DNA from: a bacterium
GTDB lineage: Bacteria; Planctomycetota; Planctomycetia; Pirellulales; Pirellulaceae
NCBI GenBank assembly: GCA_030432015.1
Contig: JAUIHJ010000613.1
Location: forward strand, 1-5,199
Length of the DNA: 5,199 nucleotides
Direction of reading: 5' to 3'
Part shown: positions 1 through 5,199 of the stretch, one piece after another
How positions within the stretch are numbered: the stretch's first letter is position 1
How the letters are laid out: each line of letters opens with the position of its first letter
Program-made: the position numbers and the translations under genes
The notes under the pieces: generated by a model
What the model saw: the letters and a program-made list of their open reading frames with translations, nothing else
Databases searched by the model: none
What the model was told of the DNA's origin: nothing

Positions 1-1
1 G

Positions 2-937
2 GACTTGCCGCCGTACGTTGTTGTCCCCAATTCACTGGGCCGTCTGCAGGATTACAAGGTCCAGCTTCGACGTCCCGGTGAAACGGCAGGATGGCTCGGG
101 CGGGCTGCCGATCCACTGAACACCCGGATCGACAAGCGCGATGCGAAGGACAACCCGTATTTCCGGGACTGCACTGACGACGAACTCCAGTTCGAAGTGC
201 AAGGACTCCAACCGCGTGACGGAATCACGGTGGACCGGCTCAATCGTCGGCGAACGTTGTTAGAACAGTTCGACGATCAGCGGCGTTTGAGCGACAAGTA
301 CCACAACGTCGAGGCCTTTGGTCAATTTCGCGAACAGGCGATGTCGCTGGTCGCATCGGATAAGACGCGCACTGCCTTTGACCTCCAGAGCGAGCCTGCC
401 GCATTGCGGGACCGCTATGGTCGTAACCTGTTCGGGCAATCCACGCTGGTCGCCCGCCGGCTGGTTGAAGCGGGTGTTCGATTTGTGACTGTCCACTACG
501 ACGCTGTGGACGGTTATAGTTGGGATTCACATCGCAGCAGCCAGCACCTGCAAGACCATTTGATTCCAGGGCTGGATCAGGCCCTAAGTGGTTTGTTGAC
601 CGATCTTCAGCAGCGGGGGCTGTTGGACGAAACGCTGGTGGTCGCGATGGGAGAGATGGGGCGCACGCCGCAAGCAAACGCCAAATGGGGGCGTGGACAC
701 TGGAGCACCCTGTTTCCGGCCGTGATCGCGGGTGCGGGAGTTCCGGGGGGACTCATCTACGGCGAGACGGACAAAGACGCTGCCTACGCGGTTAGCAACG
801 TGGTCACCCCAGAGGATCTGGCGGCGACCATCTATCAGGCGTTGGGCATTGATCACGAGGCACGGATCCCGGATCTGCAGGGTCGCCCGCACCCCATCGT
901 ATCGGGCGGCAATCCGATCGCCGAATTGCTGGGGTAG
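2..937 (+). CDS. DUF1501 domain protein, C-terminal part (5' end outside window)
   Basis: Member of the DUF1501 family, related in fold to sulfatases and alkaline phosphatases and highly duplicated in Planctomycetes; members are usually exported by a Tat signal and their reaction is not established. The frame is open to the left edge. The first possible start, a TTG at 5, lies inside a conserved stretch (PPYVVVPNSLGR), so it is not the real start. About 311 residues are visible against a usual length of roughly 420-490; the signal peptide and the N-terminal GGPSH-type motif are missing. Counting from the TTG codon, the visible family motifs are AALRDRYGRNLFGQS (132-146), ARRLVEAGVRFVTV (150-163), WDSH (173-176, usually WDTH), GEMGRTP (216-222, usually GEFGRTP), GRGHW (229-233, often GRDHW) and VTPEDLAATIYQALGID (267-283). 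The gene ends normally at TAG 935-937. Such genes often sit beside PSCyt/DUF1549-DUF1553 genes, but none is visible here. Family assignment is firm; substrate is unknown. Confidence 0.93.
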   Translation, partial: DLPPYVVVPNSLGRLQDYKVQLRRPGETAGWLGRAADPLNTRIDKRDAKDNPYFRDCTDDELQFEVQGLQPRDGITVDRLNRRRTLLEQFDDQRRLSDKYHNVEAFGQFREQAMSLVASDKTRTAFDLQSEPAALRDRYGRNLFGQSTLVARRLVEAGVRFVTVHYDAVDGYSWDSHRSSQHLQDHLIPGLDQALSGLLTDLQQRGLLDETLVVAMGEMGRTPQANAKWGRGHWSTLFPAVIAGAGVPGGLIYGETDKDAAYAVSNVVTPEDLAATIYQALGIDHEARIPDLQGRPHPIVSGGNPIAELLG

Positions 938-967
938 TGCATCGTCTGGGTTCGTGGCTGGACACGC
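938..967. other. 30-base gap between convergent genes
   Basis: This is the only non-coding stretch in the window. It separates the TAG of the DUF1501 gene from the TAA of the opposite-strand giant gene. I see no GC-rich hairpin followed by a T-run in it for either strand. Any shared terminator would have to be Rho-dependent or extend into the gene ends. Confidence 0.8.
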
Positions 968-1522
968 TTATCGCTTGGGCGGCATCGCTTCGCGGACAAC
1001 CGCGCCGTGCGTATCGCTCATCACCAGGAGCGAAAATTTCTTCACCCGATCCAGGTCATTCGTATTGAGTGATGAATAGTCAAAACGGCCGCGCAGATCG
1101 GTGTAGCCGTCCTTGTAGAACCGGACGCTCCCATCCGCAAATTGCGCATAGACTTTCACGTAAGCTTTGGCCAATGGCTTTCCTTGGTCATTCGATGTGA
1201 TCCGGAGTTGACCGTAGTTTTCGATCACCTGGAGCGCCAGCGAGTTTGAATAGTAGGCCTGGGAACGTGTCAGACCAGCACCCACGATTTCGACGAGCAC
1301 ATTCGCATTATGTAATTCCTGAGGCAGCGAATATTCGTGTAACGTCTTGCCTGCCGGTAGCTTGATATCGTGGCTCAGGTTCGGCTGAATGTGCGAGAAC
1401 TGGCTGGAATACTGCTGCACGAACGGATTCCGGCTGAATAGTAACTCGATGTCCATGAGATAGTAATTAACCGAGACTTCTGCCAGGTTCTGATAGTTGA
1501 TTCTTACCTTCCTGGCTTCAAC
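968..1522 (-). other. C-terminal beta modules of the giant protein (residues ~1209-1392)
   Basis: This is the most distinctive part of the giant protein. The first half carries KVRINYQNLAEVSVNYYLMD followed by IELLFSRNPFVQQ, then NANVLVEIVGAGLTRSQAYY and IENYGQLRI; alternating hydrophobic residues suggest a beta-sandwich. The last ~80 residues (GKPLAKAYVKVYAQFADGSV, then RFYKDGYTDLRGRFDYSSL) have the pattern of a carboxypeptidase-regulatory-like or transthyretin-like fold: an exchangeable 'add-on' strand pair, then a DGxT-D-RGxF-DY turn. This pattern is often found at the ends of exported bacterial proteins. The fold assignment is inferred from the pattern only. Confidence 0.5.
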
Positions 1523-4500
1523 GGTGAAGTCGAAACCGGGCTCGGTCGCTGCCATTTTCCCTTGCATCTGGTCACGGCTTTCAGGATCCAGAACTTCCAC
1601 TTGCGCTCCAGAGATTTCATCGAGTTGTTTGTCGATGGTGGCGAAGGCGATCCGCCAGCGGTCGACAGGCTCGTCGCGATGTCGAGCTACAATTTCCCGC
1701 GCGGCGTCCACATCCTCGCGGTAGAGGCTCACATAGGCAGCGAAGTAGTCGTATTGAAGTTGCGTATCGAGATTCGCAGAATTGACTCGATCGAAAAACA
1801 TGATCGCCTCTTCGATGCGGTCCTGAAGCAACAGGTAGTAGGTTACAGCCAGGAGGTCATCGTCGTTCAGTGTCCGTCGGTAACTCAGGATCTTTAGCAA
1901 CTGGTGGTACTGTTGCGAGAGGCGAGCGTTCATGATCTCGCGTTTGCGGCCCAACTGATGGGTGCGGGCATTGACCAGCGGGCGGTAATCAAGATGTTGG
2001 TACGCGTGGCGGGCCACTGGGTCGATTGTCAACAACGGACTTTCCAGGTAGTGGCCGCACTGGGCGACAAACGTGTCGGCGTGCTGGAGGTACTCGCGCG
2101 TGACACCGGGCTCGTCGTGCTTCAGCCCGTAAGACCAGAGAGTGTGATTGTAGGCGTGCCGCTGGGATAGCACGTCGACCACCTTCAGGAAGAACGGCTT
2201 GTCGTGCATCCGAAACGCGATCTTGGAAAGGTCGATCCGATGCAGATTGTGGTTCGACAGAAAGGCGATAACATCTTCATTTTGACCGCTTTGTGAGATG
2301 TATTCCCACGACTGCCGGTCAACCCGGCTGAGGGCCTCGACAGCCGTGAGGGATGTCGCTTCGGCGTGCGCGAGCAGGGCTTCGTTCTTTGCGATTTGAA
2401 CCGGGTAGTGCGGAAACTCGCCGGCGGCGGGGAAGTAAAAATGATATTCCACGGTCTGCGTGTGATACGGTTGCAGGTCCACATGAACGCTGCGCGTTTG
2501 CCGTCCCTTGAGCACGGGCATCGCCCCGGCGGGGATCTGTATCAGGACGTCGAGCTTCTGAGGGGATGAGGTTGGATTGGTGATCACCACCTGACAACCA
2601 TAAACGGTATGCACGAGAAACTCGTCGGTGACGAATTTGTCAAGGCGCTGGTTATTGACATGGCGGTAGCGATCGCCGTGCCGAAAAAAGTTCTGACTGA
2701 CGAGGATGGGCGTCAGCTCTTCTGCGACTTCCGTGGGTCGGATTTCCTCGTGCACGACGATTAGTGGGCTGCCGGCGGTCAATGTCAGGCGGCCAGCCGC
2801 GAATTTGGACTCATGCTTTCCGGCCTCGAAGGGCAAGTCCAACAGCGCCAGGGCGAACATCATTTCGGAAAAATTCCGCGCCGACTCGACGAAGCTGGCC
2901 GAGAAAAACGGCTGGTCAGGGTCGTGGTTGGCAAAGTCGCGCCAAAACGCGTTGACCGTAATCAATTCCGCGGATTGCTCGGCAAGCGGCAACTTGTAGT
3001 AATTGTTCTCGACCCACTCCTGGGTCTTGTCGAGTTGTCGGTAGAGCTGGCGGGTCAGGCGATCGACTTCGACGGCTCCAAACAGGGAATCGAGGCGTTT
3101 CCCGCTGGAAATGCCCAGTGGTTCGGTCGGTGGCGCCGGGGCGCCGTAGTTAAGAGTCGCCCTTCGTTTGGCGGCCGACTGTTTCTGCTGATCGCTCGGC
3201 ACCTGGCTGAGGTTCGGTGTTGCCGTGGCTGGATAGCCACCAGGGGCGACTCCGCCGTATGCTTTGGGTGCCGATTCCATGAACATGTCTGACAGCTTGG
3301 CATCCGCGTCGAACGCGATGCCGGCCATGCCTCCCATCCCGCCCGCGCCGCTGGTCCGATCGAGCGCGCGTCCCTGCAAGGCTGAATCGAACCAGTGGTT
3401 GGTCTGATCGAGATTCGTCGGGAGCAGGTCAAAACGGTGGTTGATGTCGCGCACTGTATGACCGCGATCGGCGGCAATGCGATGCGACAGCAGGATCCGC
3501 TCGACCACATTCAGACGGGCGTATTTCCAGGGCTGGAGATAAATGTCCAAGTCCGCGCCAACGAGCCACTGATCGAGAAACGTTTTGTCCTTCTTATTCT
3601 TGACAAATGGCAGTACGACCTCCTGGAAGAATTCGGTGTCCTTCTTGGAGAGGAAGTAATTCAGTTCGTGGCAGGCATACGTTGAATACTTTTCGCGTTT
3701 CTGTTGGTCGGTCAAGGTGGGCCATTGCAGTATGAAACTGAATTCGGCCAGCTTGGGATCCTTGGACAAGGTGGCATACAGGGCGTAGATGCGAGCCAGC
3801 GAATCATAGATCTCGAATTTGGACGATGAAACATCCTCCAGGACGAACGAGTCGCCTCGGTTGACGACACTGATTTGTTTTTGCTGAGTGTAGTGCTGCG
3901 TGACGTCTAAGCTGCGGGCCAGTCGGAGGTCCAGGAAATCGGTGGGTGTCTCGGGCAGCGAGAGTGTGCGATAGACCGTATCGTAGGGATCCACGGCGAC
4001 CACATGCAGCCAAGGGTGGGCGCCAAGCAACTCCCGGGGAACCCGCACGACGCCCTGCTTGTCGGGCTTTGCATTGACGATTACGGTGGACGCTTCGGAG
4101 AGGAAGTCCAGATTGGAAAAGTCCCCATCCCGCGACTGACCTTCTTGGGCCGCGGCATCGCTGGCCGCCGACCTGGGCGCCGCGGAGGGTCGAGCCGCGT
4201 GGTCTGCGCCTGCCTGGGCCGTTTGCTGGTCGGAATCGGTACTCCGCATGGCCCACGGCGAGAGCAAGACACTGGGGCGGTCCAGCATGACACCAGGGTA
4301 CTTCTTGGCGAATTGTCGATCGAGGATATACCTGTATTCGTCACCAATATTGCGACCGGCCGCGTACAGCGACATAGCCTTGGGGGGGACCACGCGCTGC
4401 GGCGCCGGAATCCGAATCCGACTCAATTTGGCGAAGGCGGAATGCGCCGGCAGGTAGCGGGTGGCGAAGACATGGACGCGGGTGAACTCATCGGCGCCGG

Positions 4501-5199
4501 CGAGCGTGATCCGAAGATGCTCTTTGTGAGGCTCGACGGACGCGACGTGCAGCGGAGGTCGCGTGCTGCTCTCCAGGTGGCGGTTGTCGCCCAGCACGTA
4601 GCCGTTCTGACGTCTGCCGTCGGCCAGTCGCAACCGAACTCGTTCCCCTTCCTGTTTGAGGACCAGTTGATAGTCCCCCCGAGGAAGTTGGCCGATCCGC
4701 AAGATCCCATCCTCGACCTCAATTGCATCGAAGCGGTCCGCGACGAATGTATTGCCGCGCATTTCCAGGAGGGCAACTTCGTCACGTTTCAGCTGCTGTG
4801 GATTCCCGAGGTACGGGACGGTCAACGTTTCGCCTGCGACGCCGTGCAACGACGACGGGTAGGTGCGGCGTTCACGGATAAGATGCCAGGTTTGCGCGGT
4901 CTGATCGGGCCCTTTGGCTGTAATCCAGACGATGTCGGGCAGCGTTCCCAACGCGACACGACCTTTCAAGTCGGTCTGCAACACCACATTGACCGGTTCG
5001 CGAAAGTCCCGATGCTTACACGCCAGTTGCACTGGCCGATCCGCGCGGCGTTCGCCCGTCTTACCTAACAGCTCGATGAAATATTCACCGTCGACTTGCG
5101 TCAACAGAAATTCAGCCGTCTGCTCCGTCTGATCGATCTGATTCACCGTGAATGAATCGGACGCTGTCAGGTCGACCGTCGTATTTTGACTGGCATGTT
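968..5199 (-). CDS. Giant multidomain protein of unknown function, N-terminus outside window
   Basis: The frame is open from the right edge to TAA at 970-968, at least 1409 codons. The first start-like codon is GTG at 5146, but the 17 codons before it (reading SQNTTVDLTASDSFTV) continue the same beta-rich module, so the true start lies beyond 5199. Numbering from that GTG: beta-sandwich-like modules at about 1-90, 100-260 and 350-400, with FIELLGKTGERRADRPVQL and VVLQTDLKGRVALGTL resembling macroglobulin or Ig-like repeats; a helical block at 440-570 (HELNYFLSKKDTEFF, DKTFLDQWL, LNVVERILLSHRI); low-complexity linkers at 301-345 and 597-680; a helical block at 695-775 (ENNYYKLP, FWRDFANHD); a beta module at 842-935; helices at 940-1180, TPR-like at 1093-1178; a beta module at 1203-1310; and a carboxypeptidase-regulatory-like end at 1311-1392. 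There are only four cysteines (43, 492, 851, 1030), no GCGEQ thioester, no HEXXH and no evident membrane segment. Secretion is plausible but the N-terminus is not visible. I recall similar uncharacterised proteins in planctomycetes and possibly some protists; function is unknown. Confidence 0.9.
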   Translation of the reverse strand, partial: HASQNTTVDLTASDSFTVNQIDQTEQTAEFLLTQVDGEYFIELLGKTGERRADRPVQLACKHRDFREPVNVVLQTDLKGRVALGTLPDIVWITAKGPDQTAQTWHLIRERRTYPSSLHGVAGETLTVPYLGNPQQLKRDEVALLEMRGNTFVADRFDAIEVEDGILRIGQLPRGDYQLVLKQEGERVRLRLADGRRQNGYVLGDNRHLESSTRPPLHVASVEPHKEHLRITLAGADEFTRVHVFATRYLPAHSAFAKLSRIRIPAPQRVVPPKAMSLYAAGRNIGDEYRYILDRQFAKKYPGVMLDRPSVLLSPWAMRSTDSDQQTAQAGADHAARPSAAPRSAASDAAAQEGQSRDGDFSNLDFLSEASTVIVNAKPDKQGVVRVPRELLGAHPWLHVVAVDPYDTVYRTLSLPETPTDFLDLRLARSLDVTQHYTQQKQISVVNRGDSFVLEDVSSSKFEIYDSLARIYALYATLSKDPKLAEFSFILQWPTLTDQQKREKYSTYACHELNYFLSKKDTEFFQEVVLPFVKNKKDKTFLDQWLVGADLDIYLQPWKYARLNVVERILLSHRIAADRGHTVRDINHRFDLLPTNLDQTNHWFDSALQGRALDRTSGAGGMGGMAGIAFDADAKLSDMFMESAPKAYGGVAPGGYPATATPNLSQVPSDQQKQSAAKRRATLNYGAPAPPTEPLGISSGKRLDSLFGAVEVDRLTRQLYRQLDKTQEWVENNYYKLPLAEQSAELITVNAFWRDFANHDPDQPFFSASFVESARNFSEMMFALALLDLPFEAGKHESKFAAGRLTLTAGSPLIVVHEEIRPTEVAEELTPILVSQNFFRHGDRYRHVNNQRLDKFVTDEFLVHTVYGCQVVITNPTSSPQKLDVLIQIPAGAMPVLKGRQTRSVHVDLQPYHTQTVEYHFYFPAAGEFPHYPVQIAKNEALLAHAEATSLTAVEALSRVDRQSWEYISQSGQNEDVIAFLSNHNLHRIDLSKIAFRMHDKPFFLKVVDVLSQRHAYNHTLWSYGLKHDEPGVTREYLQHADTFVAQCGHYLESPLLTIDPVARHAYQHLDYRPLVNARTHQLGRKREIMNARLSQQYHQLLKILSYRRTLNDDDLLAVTYYLLLQDRIEEAIMFFDRVNSANLDTQLQYDYFAAYVSLYREDVDAAREIVARHRDEPVDRWRIAFATIDKQLDEISGAQVEVLDPESRDQMQGKMAATEPGFDFTVEARKVRINYQNLAEVSVNYYLMDIELLFSRNPFVQQYSSQFSHIQPNLSHDIKLPAGKTLHEYSLPQELHNANVLVEIVGAGLTRSQAYYSNSLALQVIENYGQLRITSNDQGKPLAKAYVKVYAQFADGSVRFYKDGYTDLRGRFDYSSLNTNDLDRVKKFSLLVMSDTHGAVVREAMPPKR
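1613..1870 (-). other. TPR-like helical segment of the giant protein (residues ~1093-1178)
   Basis: This stretch reads as paired amphipathic helices: LLAVTYYLLLQDRIEEAIMFFDRV, then LQYDYFAAYVSLYREDVDAAREIVARHRD. Each pair has small residues in helix A and an 'EEAIxxF' or 'DAAREI' helix B typical of tetratricopeptide-like repeats. About two to two and a half units can be made out. This would be a protein-interaction or structural scaffold rather than a catalytic site. The repeat assignment is by eye. Confidence 0.5.
3107..3358 (-). other. Gly/Ala/Pro-rich linker in the giant protein (residues ~597-680)
   Basis: About 84 residues of low complexity sit between two well-structured helical blocks. 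It begins with a Gly/Met/Ala run (SGAGGMGGMAGIAFDADAKL), continues through a short hydrophobic/acidic island (SDMFMESAPKAYGG) and ends in a Pro/Ala-rich stretch (NYGAPAPPTEPLG). It has no cysteine and few aromatic residues. It is likely a flexible linker or an exposed processing loop; which of these cannot be told from sequence. Confidence 0.6.
4112..4246 (-). other. Ala/Ser/Gln-rich linker in the giant protein (residues ~301-345)
   Basis: Residues 310-333 contain 12 alanines among Ser, Pro, Gln, Asp and Gly (QAGADHAARPSAAPRSAASD), flanked by polar sequence (STDSDQQT, EGQSRDGD). The reading frame is intact on both sides. It is a probable disordered linker between the N-terminal beta modules and the module starting near TVIVNAKPDKQGVV. 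Confidence 0.6.

Noticed and set aside
240..892. Open frames on the - strand opposite the DUF1501 gene
   Set aside because: The translations are Arg/Pro/Ser-rich without motifs, and the + strand frame matches a known family throughout. They are shadows.
970..990. Short direct repeat ATCGCTT (970-976 and 984-990)
   Set aside because: It is seven bases, within coding sequence, and expected by chance. It has no associated structure.
991..1004. Hairpin CGCGG-ACAA-CCGCG as a terminator
   Set aside because: The stem is only 5 bp, there is no T-run on either strand, and it lies inside the 3' coding end of the giant gene.
2593..2602. Cys-containing YGCQV (residues 849-853 of the giant protein) as a macroglobulin thioester
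   Set aside because: The thioester motif needs a CxEQ core, and here the sequence is CQVV, so it cannot form the Cys-Gln thioester.
2813..3292. A 159-codon + strand open frame opposite the giant gene
   Set aside because: It is antisense to conserved-looking helical segments and to the linker. It has no motif and no clear ribosome-binding site context.
4004..5068. A 354-codon open frame on the + strand, antisense to the giant gene
   Set aside because: Its translation has no recognisable domain and it lies wholly opposite a well-patterned coding frame. Long antisense frames like this arise from codon bias in GC-rich genes.
5144..5146. GTG as the start codon of the giant protein
   Set aside because: The same frame stays open to the right edge, and the upstream codons continue the same beta-rich pattern, so GTG at 5146 is most likely an internal Val.

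Overview
The window looks like ordinary chromosomal sequence from a planctomycete or a close relative (PVC group). The main reason is the left-hand gene, a DUF1501 protein of the type that is massively duplicated in Planctomycetes. The moderately high G+C content (by eye) and the very large uncharacterised protein next to it fit that assignment. No marker gene is present, so the placement rests on protein family only.

Layout: there are two genes, arranged tail to tail, and both run off the window. Positions 2-937 (+ strand) hold the C-terminal ~311 residues of a DUF1501 (sulfatase/alkaline-phosphatase-like) protein whose N-terminus lies to the left. A 30-base gap (938-967) follows. Positions 968-5199 (- strand) hold a single uninterrupted reading frame of at least 1409 codons. 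It encodes a giant multidomain protein that is cut at its N-terminus by the right edge. Almost all of the window is coding, and I found no RNA gene, mobile element, CRISPR array, long repeat or convincing terminator.

The giant protein is the item of interest. It reads as a chain of beta-sandwich-like modules, an alpha-helical block, two low-complexity linkers, a second helical block with TPR-like periodicity, another beta-rich module with a very distinctive sequence, and a C-terminal carboxypeptidase-regulatory-like module. It has some of the feel of a bacterial alpha-2-macroglobulin or large extracellular protein, but no thioester motif and no catalytic motif that I can identify. Its function is unknown.

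The convergent orientation means the two genes are not in one operon, so their adjacency says little about a shared function. I see no evidence of a complete new defence or mobile system here.
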